Below are positions 17,756-27,864 of a stretch of DNA of 64,000 bases, piece by piece (the stretch's first letter is position 1; each line of letters opens with the position of its first letter). The position numbers were made by a program, and so were the translations under genes. Below the pieces are notes generated by a model. That model worked only from the letters and a program-made list of their open reading frames with translations. It had not been told where the DNA came from and did no database searches. This DNA is from an archaeon (lineage in GTDB: Archaea; Thermoproteota; Nitrososphaeria; Nitrososphaerales; Gagatemarchaeaceae), in NCBI GenBank assembly GCA_021848045.1, contig JAJZNC010000060.1, forward strand, positions 62,001 through 126,000, in the 5' to 3' direction.

Positions 17756-18286
17756 GTGAACGTGTTCGTCATCGACTACGGGCAGGACGACCCTGCCAAG
17801 TGCACCGCGAAGAAGATGGCCCACATGGAGCTCGCGACCGAGGTGACGAGGAAGTTCCACGCCTCGAACACCACGCTCGTGCTCAACCCCTTCGCCGGCA
17901 CCCTGCTCACGCCCCTCGACGTGGGGGCCAAGTCTATCCTCGCGATCGACTGCTCGTGGAACCAGGCCCAGGAGGTCTTCTTCAGGAAGATCGGCGGGAA
18001 ACATCGGAGGCTCCCCGCGCTCCTGGCCGCGAACCCCACGAACTACGCCAGGCTGGGGATCCTCAGCTCGTTGGAGGCGGTGGCCGCCACGATGTTCATC
18101 CTGGGGGAGAAGGATCAGGGGATGTCCTTCCTCAACCTGTACAAGTGGGGCCCCACTTTCGAGACGCTCAACCACGACCCCCTCGAGGAGTACTCCGGGG
18201 CGCGCTCGGAGACTGAGGTGGAGGAGATAGAACAGAGCTTCTTCCCTCAGCTAGCGCGCCAAGCCGGGGGCAGGGCTACGAGCTGA
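17756..18286 (+). CDS. tsr3: rRNA aminocarboxypropyltransferase Tsr3 (DUF367)
   Basis: IDYGQDDPAKCTAKKMAHMELA...LLAANPTNYA..LSSLEAVAA. Confidence 0.88.
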   Translation: MNVFVIDYGQDDPAKCTAKKMAHMELATEVTRKFHASNTTLVLNPFAGTLLTPLDVGAKSILAIDCSWNQAQEVFFRKIGGKHRRLPALLAANPTNYARLGILSSLEAVAATMFILGEKDQGMSFLNLYKWGPTFETLNHDPLEEYSGARSETEVEEIEQSFFPQLARQAGGRATS

Positions 18287-18932
18287 GGTATGGGAGCTCG
18301 CGGACGTACTTCCCGTCGGCCGCGCAGCTCAGCATGAAGGCCGCCACGTCCGCGCGCGAGACCCTCGACCCGGCCCCCTTCTCCTGCCGCCCTGCGTGAT
18401 ACTTACCTGTAGGAGGGCCGTTGGTGAGGAGGCCGGCGCGGACTATGGTCCAGTCGAGGCCGCTGTCCCTAATCACCTGGGCTTTTGCGAGGGAGTCGTC
18501 ATAGATGTCCTTCCTGAACGTCTTGACCACCCAGCTTGTGAGTCGCTGCCCGAGGGTCGGCTTGTCTGCGGGGTCGGCCACCACGGCGCTGCTGAGGACC
18601 ACCAGCCTCCTCGCCCCTGCCTTCGCCATGGACGAGACGATGTTCCTCATGGCGGTGGCCTCTACGTCCCTCGGCGAGCCCTTCACGTGACCCAGCGCGC
18701 TCAGGACCGCCTCCGACCCTGCGACCGCCTTGTCGACGGCGGCCTGGTCGGCGACGTCGCCTTTCACCACGTCCACCCTTCCTGTGTACTCCCCGAGCCC
18801 GGCCGGGTCGCGGACGAGCACGGACACCGTGATCCCCCGGGCGAGCGCCTGCTCCACTATCTTCCTGCCCGTGGCCCCCGTCCCTCCGAAGACGGTCACT
18901 CGCTTGGGCGCGCCCGAAGAGGTCGTAGACAT
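18276..18932 (-). CDS. NAD(P)-binding Rossmann-fold protein
   Basis: VTVFGGTGATGRKIVEQAL; LDWTIVRAGLLTNGP. Confidence 0.85.
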   Translation of the reverse strand: MSTTSSGAPKRVTVFGGTGATGRKIVEQALARGITVSVLVRDPAGLGEYTGRVDVVKGDVADQAAVDKAVAGSEAVLSALGHVKGSPRDVEATAMRNIVSSMAKAGARRLVVLSSAVVADPADKPTLGQRLTSWVVKTFRKDIYDDSLAKAQVIRDSGLDWTIVRAGLLTNGPPTGKYHAGRQEKGAGSRVSRADVAAFMLSCAADGKYVRELPYLSS

Positions 18933-19033
18933 CGCGTGTACGATGCGGGCTTCGCTGATAACGATTGCGGTCGCCGAGCGGAGGGTGGTCGCCTCAGAAA
19001 GGCTTAACTGCGCTCCCGGAGGTCTTGGAGTCG

Positions 19034-19325
19034 ACGCGAGCCGGTGGGTGGGCCACGGGGATCTCCTGGGGAAGTTCCTCCCTCGATGCAGGATGCACGA
19101 CGCCGAGAGGCGTAACCGGAGACGGTTGGCTACGGAACAGAAACGAGACCCGTCCCGTCAAATGCGATGAAGGAGCGATCCCGAGGTCGATGGGAACGAG
19201 ATGAAACGGCCGACCCGTGCAGAGCAAGGCCGAACGTGGTCTAAGACGCGCCTGCACCAGGCCAAGGTAGGCCGCTGAGCTGAATCCCGCCTAGAACAAA
19301 AGGAGGACTACGGCCGGCACGCGCC
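19034..19325 (+). ncRNA. rnpB: RNase P RNA (archaeal)
   Basis: GGGGAAGUUCCUCC (CR-I), GGAACAGAAACGAGACCCGUC, GAUGAAACGGCC, GCAGAGCAAGGCCGAAC, AGAACAAAAGGAGGACUAC (CR-V); P4 pairs AAG(U)UCCUCC with GGAGGACUA (bulged U); P1 GCG(A)GCCGG/CCGGC(A)CGC; TATA-like GGCTTAA ~27 nt upstream. Confidence 0.87.
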
Positions 19326-19413
19326 GCTGTCCCCGGCAGGGGGGCGCAAGTCCCCCGCCGGGACTCTTGCAGACGCGAGGACGTTCGCGGGCAGTCTGAG
19401 CTGCCCGCCGGCT

Positions 19414-21534
19414 CTAAGCGGCTCCAAGGGGGCCAGCGTCCAGGGCGTTCCTGGCAGAGCCATCGCGCCTCGCCATCTCCTCCGGCGTCAGTGGCGTCTT
19501 GCGCAGCCTCTTCCCGATTATTTTCTCCAGCGACCGGACCGCCGCCGGCGGGACTCCTGTGGTCGGAGCCTCCCCGACGCCCTTCACCAGGCGTGGGCCG
19601 GACGCAGGCTCCTTGGCGAAGGCCACCGTCACATCAGGCATGAGGGAGGCGAGCATCAGCCCGGCGTCCGAGAGGGTCGCTGCAAGCTGCTGGCCGTCCT
19701 CGTTGTAGAGGACCGTCTCGTAGAGGACCTGGCCGATCCCCTGGGCGGTGCCGCCGACGATCTGCGCCTCGGCCATGCTCCGGTTCAGGATCCTACCTGC
19801 GTCGTAGTATGCGAAGCACTCCTCCGCCCTCGCCTGCCCGGTCTCCGCGTCGAGTGACATCTTCACGAGGTTCGCCCCGAACGAATTGGCCTGCTCGGTC
19901 ACTCTGTGGAAGACCGTCACGTCGAGCTCCTGCTTCAGCAACTCCTCCGGCGAAGCCCTGTCGCCCAGCCTCTCCCGCGCCTGCTCCTTCAGCTTCGCGG
20001 CCGCCTCGGTTAGTGCGGCGGTCGCGACTATGGAGGTCCGGCTCCCCCAGCTGCCGATCCCCTTGTCCAGCTGGTCGGTGTCGCCCGACTCCAACTCTAT
20101 TGCGCCCTCAGGGAGACCGAGCTCCTCGCTCAGGATGGTCTTTACGATGGCCGCGAAGTCCTGGCCGGTGTCGCTCCCCCCGAGCCACACCCGCACCCTG
20201 CCCCCACTGATCGCCACCCTGGCGGACTCGCCCGGCTGGGCGGAAGACATCAAGACGAAGGCGGAGAAGCCCACCGGCCCCTCTGCGCTCCTCCTGGCGT
20301 AGCCCAGCTCTGCTACCGCAGACCTCAGGAACGGCTCGAAGGCGTCGAGCTTCACCCCGAGGGGAGAGACTCGGGGCTGGGGGCTCGCGTTCCTCAGCCT
20401 CACTTCCACGGGGTCGAGCTTGAGCTCGTCCGCGAGCAGGTCCATCATCCTCTCGTGCAGGAACGCCGCCTCCGGCCTCCCGGCCCCGCGGTAGGGGCCC
20501 TGGGGAACTTTGTTGGTGTAGACCGCCGTGGCTGTCACGAAGGCCTTGTCGATGGCGTACGGACCGAGCGCCTGGGTGCCGATGAACCTGGGGGTGAAGG
20601 ATCCGATTCCGACGGAGAAAGCCCCGCAGTCTGTCAGGACGTCCGCCTTCATCCCCCGCACGCGGCCGCTCCTCTCCGCGTAGACCTTCACCTTCCCCCT
20701 GGCGCCCCTGCCCTGGTTGGTCGCCAGGAGGTGCTCAGTCCTCCCTTCGACCCACCTCACCGGCCGGCGAGTCTTCATCGCGGCGTAGCACGCGACAACG
20801 TACTCCGGGTAGATTGCGCTCTTGGAGCCGAAAGCGCCTCCGGTGTCCATCTCGATGACGCGCACGGCCTCCGGAGCAAGGCGAAGAGCGGCGCAGAGTC
20901 CGCCCTTCCATGTGTGGACAGACTGGGTGGACGCCCACACGGTCAGCTTCGAGCCATCGTAGCGGGCGACCAACCCCCGCGGCTCCATCGGGTCGGGCGA
21001 TATCCTCGCGTTGAAGAGAGTGTCCTCGAGGACGACCGGCGCGTCATCCGAGAAGTCTCGCCCAAGCTCGACGCTGTTCGCTACATTAGAGCTAGTGCCG
21101 GGGTGGATCGGCTCGAAGGCAAGGGCGTGCTCCGGGTCGACCAGCGGCCTCAGGCTTTCGTAGTCTACCTCGACCGCCTCCGCGAGGTCCTCTGCCTTGT
21201 ACGGGTCGTCGCCGAGTACGGCAGCGACAGGCTGGCCCACGTAGCTGACGTAGCTGCCAGCCAATACGGGATAGGGGGCGCTAGGCGGAGCGCCTCCCAT
21301 GGCCCCCTCGCCCGCGGCCGGGATCACGGCGGTTAGCTCCGAGGCATTGATGCCTCCCCTAACCTTCGTGACCAGAGCCCTTGCGAACGGGCTCCTCACA
21401 AGTTTGAGGTGGAGCATCCCATCTAGGCGCAGATCCCCCACGTACTCTCCGCGGCCGGCGACCAACTCGAGCGTGCCGTCCTTCGTTCTGGCACGCCCAG
21501 ATGAGTCCGAGGTATCGCGGCTCGTCTTGAGCAC
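19414..21534 (-). CDS. Xanthine dehydrogenase/CO dehydrogenase-type Mo-binding large subunit
   Basis: GRGEYVGDLRLDGMLHLKLVRSPFARA; GPYRGAGRPEAAF; GVGEAPTTGVPPA. Confidence 0.85.
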   Translation of the reverse strand: MLKTSRDTSDSSGRARTKDGTLELVAGRGEYVGDLRLDGMLHLKLVRSPFARALVTKVRGGINASELTAVIPAAGEGAMGGAPPSAPYPVLAGSYVSYVGQPVAAVLGDDPYKAEDLAEAVEVDYESLRPLVDPEHALAFEPIHPGTSSNVANSVELGRDFSDDAPVVLEDTLFNARISPDPMEPRGLVARYDGSKLTVWASTQSVHTWKGGLCAALRLAPEAVRVIEMDTGGAFGSKSAIYPEYVVACYAAMKTRRPVRWVEGRTEHLLATNQGRGARGKVKVYAERSGRVRGMKADVLTDCGAFSVGIGSFTPRFIGTQALGPYAIDKAFVTATAVYTNKVPQGPYRGAGRPEAAFLHERMMDLLADELKLDPVEVRLRNASPQPRVSPLGVKLDAFEPFLRSAVAELGYARRSAEGPVGFSAFVLMSSAQPGESARVAISGGRVRVWLGGSDTGQDFAAIVKTILSEELGLPEGAIELESGDTDQLDKGIGSWGSRTSIVATAALTEAAAKLKEQARERLGDRASPEELLKQELDVTVFHRVTEQANSFGANLVKMSLDAETGQARAEECFAYYDAGRILNRSMAEAQIVGGTAQGIGQVLYETVLYNEDGQQLAATLSDAGLMLASLMPDVTVAFAKEPASGPRLVKGVGEAPTTGVPPAAVRSLEKIIGKRLRKTPLTPEEMARRDGSARNALDAGPLGAA

Positions 21535-21782
21535 CCATCGAGCGTTCTCGCCCCGCGCTTAAGAACGTGAGGGAGCCGCGCAGCGACTGCGAAGAGTCCA
21601 TCCCGAGGCTCGAGCGCAGGGAACCCTGGAGAACGACAGCGCTTCGCCTCGTGCCTGGATTCACGCGTTGGTGGACGGGAATGCGGGCGCAGCCCCGCCG
21701 GGGCAGGACTGGCGGAAGATGGAATCGGCAGGTCGCCCCCGATGAGTCCGCCGTTGGTCCCGCGCTTGTCTTGGAGGAGGAC

Positions 21783-22541
21783 CTAGGACGCAGAGAGCGT
21801 TATCTGAGCCTCGGCCTGCTGGCCCACCACCAGGATGGTGTACTGGGTCCCGGACGCGACCCCGGAGCCAATCGGTCCGCTGTACTGGAGCGTCACCGCT
21901 TGGCCGGCCGGGAGCTGCAGCCCGGAACCTGAGAGGTTGCCGAGCATCCCCCTGGGGAAGGCTCCGGAGAAGTTGCCCGGGAACAGCCCGGAGAAGTTGC
22001 CCGAGAAGATCCTAGAGAAGTTCGCGGAGAACGTCCTGGAGAAGTTCGCCGACCTGAACGCGGAGGTGAAATTGGAGGACGCGTTGAAGCGCGGCAAAGA
22101 CAACGGGCTCAGGGTGCTGTTGCTCTGGACTACAAAGAAGTCCTCCTGAGCCAGGCATGCGGGAGGCGTGAACCGGCCGCTCGTCACGTTGCTCGGAAGA
22201 GTCTGGTTGAAGGCGAATGCGCTGCGCGATAGGTTTCCAAGGGCGCACCCGGTCCCCGGAGAGACGGTGATAGCGTCCAACGACACGGGCGCCGACCCCG
22301 TGTTCTGGACGGTGACCAGGAGCGAGCCGTTGGAGAGGTCGGCGTTGCTTATCTGGATGCTCTCGCTGGTGGTAGCGGACGACTGGGCCTGCAGAGAAGA
22401 CCCGGGGGGCTGGCTCTCCGTGGTCGTGCTCGCGTGCTGGCCCGCTGGCGCCAGGTAGACGTATCCGAACAACGCCGCCCCTCCGATGATCACGAGCACG
22501 CCGGCGACGACGGCGACCGCCGCCACCCCTCCTCTGGCCAC
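21783..22541 (-). CDS. Secreted protein with Asn-Phe-Ser tandem repeats
   Basis: N-terminal TM; FSRTFSANFSRIFSGNFSGLFPGNFSGAFP. Confidence 0.65.
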   Translation of the reverse strand: MARGGVAAVAVVAGVLVIIGGAALFGYVYLAPAGQHASTTTESQPPGSSLQAQSSATTSESIQISNADLSNGSLLVTVQNTGSAPVSLDAITVSPGTGCALGNLSRSAFAFNQTLPSNVTSGRFTPPACLAQEDFFVVQSNSTLSPLSLPRFNASSNFTSAFRSANFSRTFSANFSRIFSGNFSGLFPGNFSGAFPRGMLGNLSGSGLQLPAGQAVTLQYSGPIGSGVASGTQYTILVVGQQAEAQITLSAS

Positions 22542-22644
22542 GTCCGCTTTTTTTGGCGCAATCGGATTTAAGTGGATTGGTTCAACTGTCTATTGGCCCC
22601 AGGGGTTACAGAATTAAGTAGCGACTCGGGGCGGCTCACGGCCA

Positions 22645-23919
22645 TTGAGTAAGTTCGTCCACATGTCGGACATCCACCTCGGGGCTCACCGGGAGCCCTC
22701 GCTAAGGGACCTCGAGCGGAAGTGCTTCGGCGAGGCGGTGGATGCCTGCATCAGGGAGGACGTCGACTTCCTGCTGATCTCAGGCGACCTCTTCCACGTT
22801 GGGATACCAGACCTGGGGGTGGTCAACGACGCGGTCAAGAAGATGAGGGAGCTCCGCGACTCGAGGATCCCAATATACGCAATCTACGGGAGCCACGACT
22901 ACACGCCTACGGGGACATCGGTCATCGACATACTCCACACAGCGGGCGTCCTCACGAACATCATGCAGGCCTCGAAGGAGGAGGGGGGCAGGCTCAGGCT
23001 CAAGATGTTCGTCGACCCCGAGACGGGGGCGAAGCTCACAGGGATAGCCGCGCGGAAGGTCGGCCTCGAGAGCCGGCACTACGAGGCCCTCGACAAGGAA
23101 GCGCTCGAGCAGGAGAGGGGGTTCAAGGTCTTCGCGTTCCACAGCGGGATCACCCAGTTCAAGCCCGACTATCTCAGCGAGATGGAGACCATCGAGATCA
23201 CGAGCCTCCCAAAGGGATTCGACTATTACGCTGGCGGGCACATCCACCAGAGGGGCGAGTACAGCGCGCCCGGGTACGCCAAGGTGGTCTTCCCGGGGCC
23301 GCTCTTCACAGGGTACGGGGGCAAGGACATTGAGTCAACAGTAAGGGGCGAGAAGAGGGGGTTCTATGTGGTCGACTTCGACGACAGGCTCAGGTCTGCA
23401 CGGTTCGTCCCTGTAGAGACGTTCGAGGGAACGTACCTCGAGGTCGACGCGGGCGGAAGGAACGCGGCGGAGGTGAACAAGGAGCTCCAGGAGAGGGGGG
23501 GACGACTAGAGGTGGGGGGGCGGGTGGTCGTGGTCAAGGTATTTGGTGAGCTCGCGGGCGGGAAGGCCGGCGAGGTCGACGTCCACGCTGCCAGGAAGGA
23601 GATGGGCGCGAGGGGGGCGCTCTCGGTCTACGTGAACCGGAACGGCCTGAAGTCCAGAGAAGAGGTCCAGGTGAAGGTCGCGGGGGAGGACGCCGCCGCG
23701 ATAGAGCGGAACCTGTTCTCGGCGAACGTCGCGAGGCTCAGGCTCTCCACTAAGGAGCTCACCGGCGCGAGCGGGGCTGAACACGCTTTGGAGCTACTGA
23801 GGCTGACGAGGCAGGGCCAAAAGTCCAACGAGATGAAGAAGGACTATTCCAAGAGAGTGGTCGAGGCGGCGGCTCAGGCTATCCTCGCCAGAGACGTGCT
23901 GGAGGAGAGGGTCGAATGA
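22645..23919 (+). CDS. mre11: DNA double-strand break repair nuclease Mre11
   Basis: HMSDIHLGAHR, SGDLFHVG, YGSHDY, GGHIHQR. Confidence 0.92.
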   Translation: MSKFVHMSDIHLGAHREPSLRDLERKCFGEAVDACIREDVDFLLISGDLFHVGIPDLGVVNDAVKKMRELRDSRIPIYAIYGSHDYTPTGTSVIDILHTAGVLTNIMQASKEEGGRLRLKMFVDPETGAKLTGIAARKVGLESRHYEALDKEALEQERGFKVFAFHSGITQFKPDYLSEMETIEITSLPKGFDYYAGGHIHQRGEYSAPGYAKVVFPGPLFTGYGGKDIESTVRGEKRGFYVVDFDDRLRSARFVPVETFEGTYLEVDAGGRNAAEVNKELQERGGRLEVGGRVVVVKVFGELAGGKAGEVDVHAARKEMGARGALSVYVNRNGLKSREEVQVKVAGEDAAAIERNLFSANVARLRLSTKELTGASGAEHALELLRLTRQGQKSNEMKKDYSKRVVEAAAQAILARDVLEERVE

Positions 23920-25922
23920 TAGTGAGGAGGCTACGGATGGAGAACGTCAGGAGCTACAGGCAGGCCGAGGTAGAGTTCCCGATGGGAAAGACGCTATTCG
24001 AGGGGGACATCGGGTCGGGCAAGTCCACGATACTGATGGCGATCGAGTTCGCGCTCTTCGGTTTGGGGAGCGCAAGGGCGTCGTCCCTCCTAAGGATCGG
24101 GGAGAGCAGAGGGAGCGTCGACCTAGACTTTGAGTCAGGAGGGAGCGAGTACTCCGTGAGACGGGTCCTCGCCAAGAAGGGCGGGTCGATCCAGCAGGTT
24201 GAAGGCAAGTTGAAGGGGCCCGGGGGAGAGGAGGACTACCCGCCCTCAGAGCTCAAGGAGCGCATCCTGGCGATACTCAACTTCCGCGAGCCTACGGACC
24301 CGAGGTCGAGGAGCCTCATCTTCCAGTACGCGATTTACTCCCCCCAGGAGGAGATGAAGCTGATCCTCGCCCTGCCCGCGCGCGACAGGGTCCAGATCCT
24401 CAGGAGGGCGTTCGGGCTTGAGGAGTACAAGGTCGCGATGGAGAACGCCGCTGAACTGCTGCGGAGGGTGCGCGAGAAAAAGTCCCTGCTCGAGTTTGCC
24501 TCCAAGGACGCGTCCAGCCTCAAGAGGGAGGCGGAGGCGCTGGAAGAAAAGGCCAGGAAGGGGGATGAGGAGCTGAGGGGGCTGGAAGGAAATGAGCGGG
24601 CGCAGGAGGAGTCCCTGAGGTCGCTCATGGGCGAGAAAGAGGGGCTCCACGAGTTGGAGGTGCAGCTTGCGAGCGCGCTGCGCGACAGGAAGCACCTGAG
24701 GGAAGAGGCCGACGGAAAGAAGAGAGAGGCGGAAGAGACCGCGATGGAGCTTGACAGGCTCGCGAAGAAGAAGCAGAGCTTGGCCCCCGCTTCGCTGGGG
24801 CCACCCCCCACAGAGATGGGGGTGCCCGAGCTCAGGGCGGCCGTCTCCTCCCTCCGGATCGGCATCGAGAAACACAGGGCATCAGAGGTCGAGATCGGCG
24901 TGAAGGTCAGGCAGTTTGGGAGCATCTCCCAGAACGGGCGCTGCCCCGTCTGCGAGCGCCCGGCAGAGGCCAGGGAGTTCGACGCCAAGGCGAGGAGCCT
25001 GTCGCAGCAGCTTGCCGAGAACTCAATCCACCTGCAGGAGCTCAAGGGTGACCTCGATGAGCTCGAGGGCACGTTGGAGAAGAGGAGGGAGTACGACGCG
25101 GCCCTCGCCAAGGTCAACGAGGAGAGGGAGAGGGCGAGGGAGTACGAGGAGGAGTGGGAGAGGAAGAACGGGCTCCTCGCCAAGACGCGCGATGCGGCCG
25201 CGAAGTCGGAGAAGGACCTCGCCGACCTCGAGGTGAGGATACGCGTCTTAGAGTCCGAGGCGGCAGCCCTCGAGCCGCTCAACAGGAAGATCGAGGCGGC
25301 CCAGAAGGAGCTCGACGCGACCAGGGGGAGGATCGTCGCGCTTGGGGGGGACGCCAGGAGGTGGAGAGAGGACGCCAAGCGGCGCTCCGATTCTGCCGCC
25401 CACAAGGACGGCCTGGCGGCAAAGGCGTCCGCCCTTGGAGAGAGGGAGATCTGGCTCGCGGAGTACTACATCCCGACCGTAGAATCCATCGAGAAACACG
25501 TGATGGTCTCGATCAACCAGGAGTTCGCGCTGAGCTTCCAGAAGTGGTTCGGGATGCTCGTCGAAGACGGAGAGAAGGAGGCCGCCGTGGACGATGAGTT
25601 CACCCCAACGGTCTCTCAGGAGGGGTACGACCAAGATCTCGAGTCCCTGAGCGGCGGGGAGAGGACGAGCGTGGCCCTCGCGTACAGGCTCGCGCTCAGC
25701 CAGATGGTCAGGAGGTTCGCAGAAGGGGCGACTACCCCCCTCATACTCGACGAGCCGACGGACGGATTCAGCAAGGAGCAGCTCGGGAGGGTGAGGGAGA
25801 TCCTCGACGAGATGGCCAACCCCCAGGTTATCATAGTGTCCCACGAGAGGGAGCTCGATAGCATGGCCGACCAGATCTACCGGGTCGCCAAGGTCGGGAA
25901 CGAATCGAAGATATCCCGGTGA
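23916..25922 (+). CDS. rad50: DNA double-strand break repair ATPase Rad50
   Basis: EGDIGSGKSTIL Walker A, CPVC zinc hook, LSGGERTSVALAYRLAL signature, ILDEPTDGF. Confidence 0.93.
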   Translation: MIVRRLRMENVRSYRQAEVEFPMGKTLFEGDIGSGKSTILMAIEFALFGLGSARASSLLRIGESRGSVDLDFESGGSEYSVRRVLAKKGGSIQQVEGKLKGPGGEEDYPPSELKERILAILNFREPTDPRSRSLIFQYAIYSPQEEMKLILALPARDRVQILRRAFGLEEYKVAMENAAELLRRVREKKSLLEFASKDASSLKREAEALEEKARKGDEELRGLEGNERAQEESLRSLMGEKEGLHELEVQLASALRDRKHLREEADGKKREAEETAMELDRLAKKKQSLAPASLGPPPTEMGVPELRAAVSSLRIGIEKHRASEVEIGVKVRQFGSISQNGRCPVCERPAEAREFDAKARSLSQQLAENSIHLQELKGDLDELEGTLEKRREYDAALAKVNEERERAREYEEEWERKNGLLAKTRDAAAKSEKDLADLEVRIRVLESEAAALEPLNRKIEAAQKELDATRGRIVALGGDARRWREDAKRRSDSAAHKDGLAAKASALGEREIWLAEYYIPTVESIEKHVMVSINQEFALSFQKWFGMLVEDGEKEAAVDDEFTPTVSQEGYDQDLESLSGGERTSVALAYRLALSQMVRRFAEGATTPLILDEPTDGFSKEQLGRVREILDEMANPQVIIVSHERELDSMADQIYRVAKVGNESKISR

Positions 25923-26026
25923 CGCTCGGGCGCCTTCCCTCTCCGGCGGACTTCCGGGGAGGGTTTTAAGGCACCAGCGTAGGTCTTGGTGACAAGCTGC
26001 CCCGCAGGATAACTTGGCTCTCAAAT

Positions 26027-27307
26027 GTGATCTCGACCGAGCGGATGGGCTTCGAAAAGGTAGCCCGGTCGATCGAGGTGGTCGAGGAGCCTCCGGCCTG
26101 GATGTGCCTGCAGTGCAGGGGTGCGAAGCTCCTGTGCGGCAAGCCCCGCTGCCCGATAATCGTGAAGGCCGAGGCGATAGGACGTTCAGACCAGTCTTAC
26201 AGCGAGCAGGTCTCCGGCTCGTCCCCGCCAGGCGTCTTCGTCGGCAGGATAGGCTACCCCAAAGTCTCGATAGGCCCGATGGTCCCGCCACGGTACGGCG
26301 ACACCTCGATAATGGACACCCCAGAGCTCTGGCTCGGGAGGCCGCTCGAGTCAATCGTCGACTACCGATACTCCCTCGTGAGAGGGAGCACCGCCGCGAG
26401 GGTGGAGGAGGCGGCCGACCCAGGGAGGACGCTCCAGCAGCTCCAGGAGCTCTCGATGGCCGCCAGGCCGGTCGACTCGGAGCTCCGCCTATCAAAGGCG
26501 CCCAGGAAGGTCCTCACGCTAAGCGAGGACACCCAGCCCTTCGGCCCTTCAGCCCCGATGGAGAAGCTCACGACCTCAAATGTCGTCGTGGAGGGGAAGA
26601 TCGAGAAGCCGTACTACGACCGCGACCTCAAGGCGGAGGAGGCCATCTACTCCCTCTACAGGGAGGGGATCATGGTGACCCGCATCCAGAGGGCGTTGAG
26701 CGTCGGGATGTTCGGCGAGGGCGCGAGGAGGAGGCTGGTCCCCACGAGGTGGGGCATCACCGCGGTGGACAGCACGATAAGCTCCAGGCTCGTGGAGCAG
26801 GTCAAGGGGTTCCAGACCATCGACGAGTACAGAGTGTACAGCTACAGCGTATACGACAACCAGTACGTCGCGGTGCTCCTGCCGCAGCAATGGAGGTTCG
26901 AATGGATAGAGGCATGGTTCCCCAACACCACGTGGAACCAGTTTACCAAGGAGCCTTACGTGGTAGGCGACTACGAGGAGTACTTCGGGAGGCGTACCTA
27001 CGCCAAGGTCGGCGGCTGCTACTACTCGACCCGCCTCGCTGTGGCAGAGGCCCTCGAGAAGGAGCGGAGGCAGGCGGCCGCGATAGTCCTGAGGGAGACG
27101 TATCCAGGCTACATAATGCCGCTGGGCGTCTGGAACGTGAGGGAGAGCATACGCGAGCTGATGCGTCAGAGCCCGGCGAAGTTGGAGACATTCGGAGAGG
27201 CGTTGAACTTGGCGCTCTCCAAGATGAGAATCTCGCCGGAGAGGTGGAAGGGCTCCTCGGTCCTGGTCTCCCGGGAGCTCTCGCAGTCCAAGATAACGAG
27301 CTTCTAG
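26027..27307 (+). CDS. DNA repair protein NreA
   Basis: CLQCRGAKLLCGKPRCPII; C-terminal QSKITSF resembles a PIP box. Confidence 0.82.
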   Translation: MISTERMGFEKVARSIEVVEEPPAWMCLQCRGAKLLCGKPRCPIIVKAEAIGRSDQSYSEQVSGSSPPGVFVGRIGYPKVSIGPMVPPRYGDTSIMDTPELWLGRPLESIVDYRYSLVRGSTAARVEEAADPGRTLQQLQELSMAARPVDSELRLSKAPRKVLTLSEDTQPFGPSAPMEKLTTSNVVVEGKIEKPYYDRDLKAEEAIYSLYREGIMVTRIQRALSVGMFGEGARRRLVPTRWGITAVDSTISSRLVEQVKGFQTIDEYRVYSYSVYDNQYVAVLLPQQWRFEWIEAWFPNTTWNQFTKEPYVVGDYEEYFGRRTYAKVGGCYYSTRLAVAEALEKERRQAAAIVLRETYPGYIMPLGVWNVRESIRELMRQSPAKLETFGEALNLALSKMRISPERWKGSSVLVSRELSQSKITSF

Positions 27308-27798
27308 CCGATGGTCACGGGCGTCCCGACCCTGATCCCGTTGGCGGCAGCGAAGCCCGCCTTCGCCTCGATGACGTAGTTCGCCCTGGCGGCGGGCTGG
27401 TAGGTGGCGCAGACGACGGTGACGTGACAGGGCGGCACGCCCAATGCCAGGTAGACGAATGTGCCGGTACCAGTGCCGGGCGGGACGTAGACCCACATGA
27501 TGTCCAGGCTCGAGTTCATCCCGTACATCCAGAAGCCATAGTAGCTCGCGTTGGGGAAGACGAAGAGCTCGGTGGTGGTGTCGGTGACATTGACGCCCAT
27601 CAGGCCTTTGTAAAGGGCGCTTTCGTTGGTCGCGACGTATGTGAACGGGAAGGTCTTCCCGCCCACGGAGAAGGATTTGAAGTGGGCGCCGGGCGAACTG
27701 CCGATCGGCGCAGAGTCATATAGAAGGACCGCCCCAGTGAAGATCAGGACGGGAATTAGCACGGCGACCAATATCAGCAGCCTAACCCTGTTCACCAA
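27304..27798 (-). CDS. DUF192 protein with signal/TM anchor
   Basis: KGLMGVN...FVFPNASYYGFWMYGMNSSLDIMWV...NYVIEAKAGFAAANGI. Confidence 0.85.
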   Translation of the reverse strand: MVNRVRLLILVAVLIPVLIFTGAVLLYDSAPIGSSPGAHFKSFSVGGKTFPFTYVATNESALYKGLMGVNVTDTTTELFVFPNASYYGFWMYGMNSSLDIMWVYVPPGTGTGTFVYLALGVPPCHVTVVCATYQPAARANYVIEAKAGFAAANGIRVGTPVTIG

Positions 27799-27864
27799 GG
27801 CTTCCGCCTCCGCTCGTAATCCCCCGGATATTTATCCGGGCCTCGGTGGAATCGTGGCGACGAG

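Noticed and set aside
19034-19325. ORFs over the rnpB locus
   Set aside because: Explained by the structured RNA; composition not protein-like.
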